A stretch of 64,000 bases of DNA from JAFDZO01 sp044226845 (GTDB taxonomy: Bacteria > Bacteroidota > Ignavibacteria > Tepidaquicellales > Tepidaquicellaceae): contig JBGAGG010000005.1 of assembly GCA_044226845.1 (NCBI GenBank), positions 233,770-297,769 on the forward strand. The letters are read 5' to 3'. Below are positions 44,699 to 51,661 of the stretch, one piece after another; the first letter of the stretch is position 1; every line of letters starts with the position of its first letter. Both the position numbers and the translations under genes were made by a program. The notes beneath the pieces were generated by a model. That model had not been told where the DNA came from. It made no database searches and saw only the letters and a list, made by a program, of their open reading frames with translations.

Positions 44699-45784
44699 TT
44701 GTTTTTTTTGAAACCACGAAAATTTTTATTTTTTGTTATTGCTCTGCTATGTATAAGCAGCAGCGTATTCTCCCAGGTAAACAACAAAAAACTTGCAACT
44801 ACTCCATACACTATTGAAGCAGGAAGTTTAACCGATGCAGATGCAGCCTTACAGGATTATCTTCTGGACAGGTTCGCAATTCTCAGTGATAAATGGCTTG
44901 CCGATATTACGGCAACGCAAAAAGTAGTGCAGCTAAACGATTCGACAAAGCCTGATGTACTGTATAAAGTAACGTATCAGATCCCAACCAGTTTTTTAGT
45001 TGATACGGCAAAAATTTTATGGGAGCTGAACATTCCTCAGTTTGAATCGCACATCTTCCAGTTGCACGGTCAGGACACTATTTACATTGATACATGGCCA
45101 AATGTTGTAGGAAGAGTAACGGATAAAACTTATACCGGAAATTACAACGCTTTCAGAATAAGGAACTGGCCTTCATGGAAAGACCCTGATCCGGCGAAAA
45201 AAGATGTAGAAGCAACTCCTCCCGGACCCGGAAATCCGCTCGGACTTTTTGTTGTTCATTACGATGAACGCTCATTAAGATATTTCCATGGTACAAATAA
45301 ACCCGGTGTGCTGAAGAAAGAAATGAGATACGAATCTCATGGATGTGTAAGAAATGACAACGACAATATTAAAAAGATGAAGGAATTCATCCTTAAAAGA
45401 GTTGTTAAGTCTAAAGATCTTACCGGCTGGATAAAAAGCAAAAAATCGATGACATACGATTTCGATGAGATTGATAAATTCCCGGTTAGGATTATTTACA
45501 AAACATATGAGTTAAGCCAGGATGACTACGGTCATTATATTTCATTCTTTAAAGATATCTATAAATATGAAGGCAAGGACTTTTCAAAGGATACATGGAA
45601 TGACCCTTCACTTATGACTTTTACCACTAAAGAAAACATTCTGAACGAATATTACCGTGAGTACGGCTGGAATATTCCGAAAGAAAAACTTGACGAGATA
45701 GTTGATTATCTATTAAAGAATGGTAAGCAGTACGAGAGATATTATTTTGAAGATCTGCAGGCACAATTTTTAACAAATCAGTAA
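44699..45784 (+). CDS. L,D-transpeptidase (YkuD domain), exported
   Basis: A 361-residue exported protein with a signal peptide (about residues 1-26, ends VFSQ). The YkuD active site is complete: His197 in RYFHGTNKPG and the SHGCVRND box at 213-220 with nucleophile Cys216 and Arg218. Such enzymes form 3-3 crosslinks in peptidoglycan or attach proteins to it. The ~140 residues after the active site are an unrecognised helical extension. The start is TTG at 44699; a second TTG at 44708 is equally possible. It converges on the lipoprotein gene at 45788 with 3 bp between stops. Confidence 0.87.
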   Translation: MFFLKPRKFLFFVIALLCISSSVFSQVNNKKLATTPYTIEAGSLTDADAALQDYLLDRFAILSDKWLADITATQKVVQLNDSTKPDVLYKVTYQIPTSFLVDTAKILWELNIPQFESHIFQLHGQDTIYIDTWPNVVGRVTDKTYTGNYNAFRIRNWPSWKDPDPAKKDVEATPPGPGNPLGLFVVHYDERSLRYFHGTNKPGVLKKEMRYESHGCVRNDNDNIKKMKEFILKRVVKSKDLTGWIKSKKSMTYDFDEIDKFPVRIIYKTYELSQDDYGHYISFFKDIYKYEGKDFSKDTWNDPSLMTFTTKENILNEYYREYGWNIPKEKLDEIVDYLLKNGKQYERYYFEDLQAQFLTNQ

Positions 45785-45787
45785 AGC

Positions 45788-46306
45788 TTAGAAGCTTTCA
45801 TCGCGCCATTTTTTTATCTTCCATTTTGAGTCGGAAGTTTCGCGCACAAGATTCATATCCGCAAACCCGTTCAGCCTTTCAACGTTGTTCGGGTTGAAGG
45901 TTATCGTTAAGTTCAAACTTCTCCTCACATTTGTATTTAAAGAATCACCATCCTGATACACAATATTATTCCATATAATTTCCAGCTTTTGAGTATTCTG
46001 AAACAATCCGCTCGTCGTTCTCATTTCGGTAAACTTATCCCATGTTACATCAAATCCCGAAACATAATCTCTATAGGTAAATACAAAGTCATCGGCTAGC
46101 AGTCCGCTGTATACAGTAGTATCTTTGAACGTATATGCGTACCGGAAATTCTGATAGAGTCCTTCAATTGTTTTCTGGTCAGTGATTATATTAGTTGTAT
46201 TGGTAGTGTCAATTTTCGGTGCAAAAATATTCTGACAGGAAGATATAGCAAATCCTGCTGCTACCAATAAAATTCCTAAGACAATATTTTTAATTTTTGA
46301 TTTCAA
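45788..46306 (-). CDS. NTF2-like lipoprotein
   Basis: A 172-residue lipoprotein with signal to about residue 23 and lipobox ISSC. The mature part has the pattern of an NTF2-like fold: an N-terminal helix (LYQNFRYAYTFKD), YSGLLADDFVF, and a final strand KWKIKKWRDESF. It is a diverged paralog of the lipoprotein at 47188-47772 (ends in WAIKSWTDFRV). Its start overlaps the stop of the UbiA-like gene by 4 bp, so it is the last gene of the minus-strand operon. Function unknown. Confidence 0.75.
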   Translation of the reverse strand: MKSKIKNIVLGILLVAAGFAISSCQNIFAPKIDTTNTTNIITDQKTIEGLYQNFRYAYTFKDTTVYSGLLADDFVFTYRDYVSGFDVTWDKFTEMRTTSGLFQNTQKLEIIWNNIVYQDGDSLNTNVRRSLNLTITFNPNNVERLNGFADMNLVRETSDSKWKIKKWRDESF

Positions 46307-47175
46307 TTAATAAGTCTTTTAATGCCGATAACCAGCAGATATAAAACAGGGGATAACGTCATTATTCCGTCAAGTACGAAAGAAAACCAGTAATCGGATT
46401 TAGTTTCCTTGCTTCTCTGAAAAAGAAAAAGCAGTAAGGCGCCCGGTGTAATAAGAGTGAGAACAACGGAGCCGCTGTTCCTGAAAATATAAAATACAAG
46501 GCTGGATATAAAGAATAAAATAATGCAGATATAAAAAAGCAGCTCAACTTTTTTATCATCTAAAATTGTAATTATGCTTTTAATGCCGCGCCGGATATCA
46601 TATTCTTTATCTTTCAAATCGAATAAAATGCATATAGCATAAATGAGAAAAAATCTGTTTGCAAAAAATAATATACCTGCATTATCGGTATTGGTATCCA
46701 TAGCGCTTAACGGAAGTGAAACGGTTACAAGTGTCCAGATAGCTGCAAGATAGATAGTCTTTGCCGTTCCGAAGCGTTTAAAGAAAGTAAATTTTTCAAA
46801 TTTTATTTTTGGAGAGGAATATAATACTGTAAAAAGCAATAATGCTAATATTAATTTTAAATCCTGCTTAAGAAAGAAAAGAAATGCCGCTGCTCCAACA
46901 GAGCATATAATAAGTAAAAATAAAAAGTACTTTCTTCGCTTCAATCCCCACTTAACTTTCTCAGAATATTCTTTTTCTGTTGTAGGAAGATATGAATGAA
47001 ATGAATAACTGCTGATTGAAGCAAAAAAAATAAACCCTAAAAGTATTAAACTTACAGGTTCATCAAACACTGCAAACGTATAATAAGACATTAACACGGC
47101 GCATACTGCAATAAATACATTTCCGAAAATGAGATAATTAAAAAATCGAAGGGTTTTTGATTCGGAGTTATGCAT
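46303..47175 (-). CDS. UbiA-like polytopic membrane protein
   Basis: A 290-residue membrane protein with about eight to nine helices. The central block LYSSPKIKFEKFTFFKRFGT and the later ICILFDLKDKEYDIRRGIKS resemble UbiA prenyltransferases. The second Asp motif (DLKDKEYD) is present, but the first aspartate-rich motif (NDxxD) is absent at the expected place. It may therefore not be an active prenyltransferase. It lies between two NTF2-like lipoprotein genes and 12 bp after the second, in one operon. Confidence 0.68.
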   Translation of the reverse strand: MHNSESKTLRFFNYLIFGNVFIAVCAVLMSYYTFAVFDEPVSLILLGFIFFASISSYSFHSYLPTTEKEYSEKVKWGLKRRKYFLFLLIICSVGAAAFLFFLKQDLKLILALLLFTVLYSSPKIKFEKFTFFKRFGTAKTIYLAAIWTLVTVSLPLSAMDTNTDNAGILFFANRFFLIYAICILFDLKDKEYDIRRGIKSIITILDDKKVELLFYICIILFFISSLVFYIFRNSGSVVLTLITPGALLLFLFQRSKETKSDYWFSFVLDGIMTLSPVLYLLVIGIKRLIN

Positions 47176-47187
47176 TTTACCGGTAAC

Positions 47188-47772
47188 TTAGTTACTGAAG
47201 TTTGCTTTTATAACACTCCATGTTGTGTCGGAATCATTTACTCTGAAGTCTGTCCAGCTTTTTATTGCCCAGAGATTTCTGGAATCATGAGTGATTACAA
47301 ATCTTAGCTTGCCCTTTGCCTGCCTTGCAACATTCGCTCTGTTATGATTAAAGATCAAAAGATAATCAGAATCATACACGGCAGAGTCTGTAGTAATATT
47401 AGAAGACATATTGGAAAGAAATAAATTTGAAGTTGAAGCCTCAGAGGTTTGAGTTACTAAGTTTGTGAAGTAAGAATTCTCCTTGCTCTTATCCCACGCT
47501 GCGAAGATAGGATACGTTCCCTGTGAAACAACATCAGGACGATATGTAAAAACTGCTCCTCCGAAATTAGAGTCTGAAATACAGTTAACGTAATTATTTA
47601 TATCCCTTTGAAAAATTGCAGCTGTGAAATTTGTGATCACTATATCAGGAGTTGTGGGAGGAATAAAGTTAGAGCGCGGAGTATTGGGAAGCTCGACATC
47701 GCGTGTCTCGAACAGTCCGCATCCGCCCACTACTAACAGCAGAAAAAAAAATATTTTAAAATTTTTGCGCAA
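47188..47772 (-). CDS. NTF2-like lipoprotein
   Basis: A 194-residue lipoprotein; lipobox VGGC at about residue 18. The mature part starts with a proline-rich linker and has an NTF2-like pattern (VITNFTAAIFQRDINNYVNC, and ending LWAIKSWTDFRVNDSDTTWS). It is related to the lipoprotein at 45788. Its start overlaps the end of the methyltransferase gene by 17 bp. Function unknown; a binding or assembly role is a guess. Confidence 0.75.
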   Translation of the reverse strand: MRKNFKIFFFLLLVVGGCGLFETRDVELPNTPRSNFIPPTTPDIVITNFTAAIFQRDINNYVNCISDSNFGGAVFTYRPDVVSQGTYPIFAAWDKSKENSYFTNLVTQTSEASTSNLFLSNMSSNITTDSAVYDSDYLLIFNHNRANVARQAKGKLRFVITHDSRNLWAIKSWTDFRVNDSDTTWSVIKANFSN

Positions 47773-48511
47773 TTAATATCAGTCTCTGTGATTTTTCTTT
47801 ATTGTATTTATTGCCAAAGTAATCTCCGAATGAATGAATTACTTTTAATCGGTTATCGGCAAAAGCTTTTTTAAGAGTATTTAAATCATATAATTTCAAA
47901 ACCTCTTCATAGCTTATTTTTTTTGAACCTGATTTAACGGTTATTTCTTTTCTTACAAAATCACCGTTAATAGTTCTCCGCGAAGTAAATTCTTTTCCAA
48001 GAAATACCTTCTTATCATAGGGAACAATATTCTTTTTTAAATAATTACCGTTTAGGAAATCAAAAACGAAATATCCGTTCTTCTTAAGAGAGGCGGAAAC
48101 GTTTTTTAAAACATGAAAATTTTCTTCATCTTCTGAAAAATATCCGAAGCTTGTGAATAAATTAGCTGCCAGGTCGAAAGATTTATTGAAATCAAATTTC
48201 CTCATATCTTTATTAAGGAAATTCACTTTTATAAATTTTTCAGGAAGAGCTTTGGAATTTTTTTTTGCTTCTGAAATTAAAAATTTTGAGAGGTCAAATC
48301 CCGTTACAGTAAATCCTCTGCGCGCAAGCTCAATTGAGTATCTTCCTGCTCCGCAGCAGACATCTAAAACTTTATCGCCTTTTTTAAGTGGAATTGTGCG
48401 CTGTATAAGATTTATCAGATTTCTTGCATCATCTTCGTTGCGGTGCTTGTATAATTCAAGATAGAGCTTGCTGGAAAACCAGTTAACATACCAAGGAGTT
48501 TGCTTAGACAT
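47756..48511 (-). CDS. Class I SAM-dependent methyltransferase
   Basis: A methyltransferase of about 251 residues. SAM motif I is VLDVCCGAGRYSIELA (about residues 48-63), followed by the acidic strand GFDLSKFLISEAKK, motif II-like FDLAANLFTSFGYF and a C-terminal half typical of the 'methyltransferase type 11/25' group. I choose the ATG at 48511, which overlaps recR by 8 bp and precedes the conserved QTPWYVNWFSSKLY. An upstream ATG at 48538 adds nine residues. Target unknown. Confidence 0.87.
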   Translation of the reverse strand: MSKQTPWYVNWFSSKLYLELYKHRNEDDARNLINLIQRTIPLKKGDKVLDVCCGAGRYSIELARRGFTVTGFDLSKFLISEAKKNSKALPEKFIKVNFLNKDMRKFDFNKSFDLAANLFTSFGYFSEDEENFHVLKNVSASLKKNGYFVFDFLNGNYLKKNIVPYDKKVFLGKEFTSRRTINGDFVRKEITVKSGSKKISYEEVLKLYDLNTLKKAFADNRLKVIHSFGDYFGNKYNKEKSQRLILIAQKF

Positions 48512-49112
48512 CAACGCGTCCTTCCATTGCTTTTGCAAGTGTAACTTCGTCGGTGAGTTCGATATCTGCTCCTATCGGTATGCCGCGCGCAATACGTGAT
48601 ATTTTTATTCCGAGCGGTTTGACTAATTTTGAAATGTAAAGGATTGTTGTCTCGCCTTCGACGGTCGGATTTAATGCAAGAATTAACTCTGTAACAGAAT
48701 TACCAGAGCTTTCATCTAAGCGCATAATTAATTCGCGGAGCTTAATATCGTTCGGTCCGATACCGTCTAAAGGTGAAATTCTTCCGTGAAGAACATGATA
48801 AACTCCTTTGAATTCATTTGTCTTTTCAATTGCAAAAACGTCCTGCGGCTCCTCAACAACGCAGATAATATTTCTGTTTCTTCTGTCCGAGCAGCAGATC
48901 TTGCATTCATCGTTCTCAGTGATGTTCATGCATGTTTTGCAGAACTTTATTTTTTTCTTTGTCTCTATCAGAGCTTTAGAAAATTGTTCTATATCTTCCA
49001 TTGACTGCTTTGTAATATGCATAGCAAGGCGCTGCGCAGTTTTTCTGCCGATGGATGGAAGCTTTGCAAACTCATCTATTAATATATCAAGTATATCGGA
49101 TGTGCCGTTCAT
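48504..49112 (-). CDS. recR: Recombination protein RecR
   Basis: RecR works with RecF and RecO to load RecA at gaps. The 202-residue length is normal. In order there are a helix-hairpin-helix (LPSIGRKTAQRLAMHI), a C4 zinc finger (Cys58, Cys61, Cys70, Cys73), a Toprim domain starting IICVVEEPQDVFAIE, and the C-terminal RIARGIPIGADIELTDEVTL. It follows ybaB by 28 bp, the classical ybaB-recR pair. dnaX, often upstream, is not here. Confidence 0.97.
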   Translation of the reverse strand: MNGTSDILDILIDEFAKLPSIGRKTAQRLAMHITKQSMEDIEQFSKALIETKKKIKFCKTCMNITENDECKICCSDRRNRNIICVVEEPQDVFAIEKTNEFKGVYHVLHGRISPLDGIGPNDIKLRELIMRLDESSGNSVTELILALNPTVEGETTILYISKLVKPLGIKISRIARGIPIGADIELTDEVTLAKAMEGRVDV

Positions 49113-49140
49113 TGTAAGATCGAATATAAAAAATCGTTAA

Positions 49141-49476
49141 TTAAAATTTCGGAAGATTTAATCCCGGAATGTTCGGAATCATTCCTGCTGTAGCTTTTGA
49201 CATTTCATCGTCAGCCATTTTCTTTGAGCTTTCGATTGCTTTATTAACAGCAGCAATTAAAAGATCTTCAAGCACTTCAGATTCATCTGCTTTAATGATT
49301 TCTTTTTCAATCTCGATCTTTGTGATAACGTTTTTTCCGTTCATTGTAACTTTTACCATTCCGCCGCCGGATTCTTCTGTTACGAATTTACCTTCAAGCT
49401 CCTGATTAACATTGTCCATTTTTTCCTGCATCTTTTTCACTTGTTTCATCATTCCCTGCATTTGACCTAAGTTCAT
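49141..49476 (-). CDS. ybaB: YbaB/EbfC family nucleoid-associated protein
   Basis: A 111-residue DNA-binding protein that coats the nucleoid. It starts with MNLGQMQGMMKQVKKMQEKM, has the core NGKNVITKIEIEKEIIK and VLEDLLIAAVNKAIESSK, and ends with the Pro/Gly-rich tail PNIPGLNLPKF. There is a good Shine-Dalgarno (AAGGAG) before its ATG. It pairs with recR as in most bacteria. Confidence 0.95.
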   Translation of the reverse strand: MNLGQMQGMMKQVKKMQEKMDNVNQELEGKFVTEESGGGMVKVTMNGKNVITKIEIEKEIIKADESEVLEDLLIAAVNKAIESSKKMADDEMSKATAGMIPNIPGLNLPKF

Positions 49477-49540
49477 TTTTATTTCTCCTTAATTAATTTT
49501 TAATTTATTTTTATAATTTTATTTAAATTTTTATCTTGTA

Positions 49541-50269
49541 TTAGTATAGCTGGTTAAAGTTTAGCAGTTCATTCCATTTTTTAAAAAGCTCGGCTTCGGT
49601 AACAACGTCTCTAATGCAGTAATCTGCAATCGTTCTGTATTGTTTATTTCTGAAAAGAGGACCGACCATATCACCCGTAACTCCGCCGTCTTTTGAGCTT
49701 TCAACTCCCAGCTGCTTACAGTAAAAATCCAGAGTGAATTTTCTTCTTGCGCCCTGCGGCGAGTGTTTATGAAACGTCAGTTCTTTTAATAAATCTACAT
49801 GATAATCTTTGAAAGTAAAATCGGAACCCTTCATTAAATTGTATGACGGCCTTATACCAAGCACTAAACTTCTTAACATAATAAACGGGCAATCAAATTC
49901 CCGTCCGTTGAACGTTACAAAAATATCGTACTTGTATGTTGCAATGCTCTTCCAGAAAATTTCCACGATCTCTTTTTCAGTGCCGAATATATACTCTTCT
50001 TTTTCATCTTCCGGCTGCTTCTCATAAGTTTCGTCAACGTTTATCAGGCAGCATTTTTTATCACGGCTTAAATCATATAAGCCTATGCAGACTATTTGTG
50101 ATGTGAAAGGGGAGAAAGTTAATGCATCAATTGAGTTTAGTTTTTCCTGCTCAGTTGTTGCAAATTTTGTCAGATACTCTTTTGTTTCCTCGTCATAGTG
50201 AGTTTCAAAATCGTATGCAGCGACTTCAAGATCGAATACCAGTATTTTTCTTCTTTCTAAATCTATCAT
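49541..50269 (-). CDS. DEDDy-type 3'-5' exonuclease (predicted PolB-like)
   Basis: A 242-residue RNase H-fold nuclease. ExoI is ILVFDLEVAAYD (Asp13, Glu15). ExoII is in FVTFNGREFDCPFIMLRS. ExoIII is YCIRDVVTEAELF with the Tyr-x3-Asp spacing of the DEDDy class. The pattern matches the stand-alone 'PolB exonuclease-like' family, which probably repairs DNA. It starts 9 bp after the broken bshB1 gene, so both likely share a transcript. Confidence 0.85.
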   Translation of the reverse strand: MIDLERRKILVFDLEVAAYDFETHYDEETKEYLTKFATTEQEKLNSIDALTFSPFTSQIVCIGLYDLSRDKKCCLINVDETYEKQPEDEKEEYIFGTEKEIVEIFWKSIATYKYDIFVTFNGREFDCPFIMLRSLVLGIRPSYNLMKGSDFTFKDYHVDLLKELTFHKHSPQGARRKFTLDFYCKQLGVESSKDGGVTGDMVGPLFRNKQYRTIADYCIRDVVTEAELFKKWNELLNFNQLY

Positions 50270-50278
50270 CTAATTCAA

Positions 50279-50946
50279 TTATATTTTAAATAAAGTATCC
50301 TCAGTAATTTTTAAATCGCTTTCCGTGAAGAAAGGCTCGCCGTACTTTGCTCCTATCTGAAATCCCCATTGTATGGAGCGCGCTTCAAGATTATCACCGA
50401 AAGATTTACCGCTTATATATGTCTGCGGTCCCTTTTTATCATCGGTAAAAAATTGTGTCTTGTAGCATTTTACTGCTTCTATTTTTTGTTCGTATGTATC
50501 GGATATATCGAAAATAAAGCTTGTAGGGATATCAAAGTGCTGGGCATAGTAATAGACTTTTTCAGGTCTGAAGCTTGGTGATTTTGTTTTTATCTTCGAT
50601 AGTCCTGCATAAAAAAAACTTTCACGCAATAAATTGCTTGCGTTAATATGGTCGGGATGTACTTTCTTACGACTTCAATTATTTTTTTTCTGTTCTTCTC
50701 ATTATTTTCAATATTGCCGTCCTGTATCTTCAGATTTTCGCGGGCATGAATTCCCATAACTGCTGAAGCATTCTTTGTTTCAATTGCCCGTGACTTAAGA
50801 TTTCCGCGGGTTGATAGCTCGCCCTGAGTTAAATCAACGATTCCGATTTTATAGCCTGCTTTAACGAGAGCAATAACAGTCCCGCCGGCAGAAAGTTCAA
50901 CGTCATCCGGATGGGCCGAGAAAAAAATCGCATCTAAATTTTTCAT
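50279..50946 (-). pseudogene. bshB1: Bacillithiol deacetylase gene with internal deletion
   Basis: BshB1 is a zinc PIG-L deacetylase that makes GlcN-malate in bacillithiol synthesis. The start (ATG at 50946) encodes MKNLDAIFFSAHPDDVELSA, with the AHPDD zinc motif. The frame then diverges after EVVRKY near base 50660 and ends spuriously. The rest of the enzyme is in another frame: HPDHINASNLLRESFFYAGL, then SKIKTKSP to ITEDTLFKI, ending at 50279. Between KY and HPDH the ~13 residues usually present (around the VFAPYWEDR-type block) are missing, consistent with a ~40-bp deletion (length 1 mod 3). As read, no full enzyme can be made. Confidence 0.85.
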
Positions 50947-51007
50947 CTGCAAATATACCGATATTGGAAGTGGAATTAAATGCATTCTTGCACTCAGATT
51001 TTTTAGG

Positions 51008-51122
51008 TTTAAACGCAAAGAGCGCGAATTTATCGCAGAGAACGTAAAGAATTTGGTATAGTTTTCCAAATGTGAAAATCTTGGCGATCTTTGGCATTCT
51101 CTTAGCGTTCTTTGCGGTTAAA
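51008..51122. repeat. Dispersed imperfect palindrome (MITE-like)
   Basis: TTTAAACGCAAAGAGCGC (51008-51025) is the inverted repeat of 51105-51122 with two mismatches. In between are further CGCAGAGAACGTAAAG- and GGCGATCTTTGGCATT-like blocks. Repeats of this 'CGCAAAGAACGCTAAGA' type are widespread in bacterial intergenic DNA. It lies between bshB1 and the HIT gene, within their promoter region. Confidence 0.7.
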
Positions 51123-51188
51123 TTATGAATAATTAGGCTCTTTTTATCCACTGAATTCCACCTCTGAAATCGCTATTTTGATTAAATC

Positions 51189-51644
51189 ATGAAAAAACCC
51201 GATTGTATATTTTGCAAAATCGTTGCAGGCGAAATACCTTCGTATAAAATTTACGAAGATGAGGATTTTATCGGAATACTTGATGTCTTTCCGAATACAA
51301 AAGGCATGACGTTGGTAATACCAAAAGAACATTACGATTCATATGCATTCGAAATGCCGGAAGAGATTTATTCTAAATTTTTTCTGACTGCAAAAAAGCT
51401 CGGAAAGATGATTGATGAGAAACTTGGAGTAATACGTACGGCTTTAGTTATGGAAGGCATGGGAGTAAACCACGCGCACATAAAATTATATCCGCTGCAC
51501 GGACTTGATAAGGATTTCAAAGCAATTAATTCAGGCGAACCAAAGTTTTATGAAAACTATCAGGGCTCGCTTTCAACTGCTATGGGACCGAAGGCATCTG
51601 ACGAAGATTTAAAAGAAGTTCAAAAATTATTTGTAACTAAATAA
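51189..51644 (+). CDS. HIT-family protein (nucleotide-binding)
   Basis: A 151-residue histidine-triad protein. It opens with CIFCKIVAGEIPSYKIYEDE, has the conserved DVFPNTKGMTLVIPKEH, and the triad region VNHAHIKLYPLHG (His95, His97). The third His position is lysine (Lys99), so the classical HxHxH is modified, while the presumed nucleophile His97 remains. Such enzymes hydrolyse nucleotide phosphoramidates or adenylates. leuS begins 17 bp downstream. Confidence 0.9.
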   Translation: MKKPDCIFCKIVAGEIPSYKIYEDEDFIGILDVFPNTKGMTLVIPKEHYDSYAFEMPEEIYSKFFLTAKKLGKMIDEKLGVIRTALVMEGMGVNHAHIKLYPLHGLDKDFKAINSGEPKFYENYQGSLSTAMGPKASDEDLKEVQKLFVTK

Positions 51645-51661
51645 AGTAAACAAAAATACAT

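Noticed and set aside
50903..51151. 82-residue and 159-residue open frames extending upstream of bshB1
   Set aside because: They are formed by the palindromic repeat at 51008-51122; the true BshB1 N-terminus starts at the ATG at 50946.
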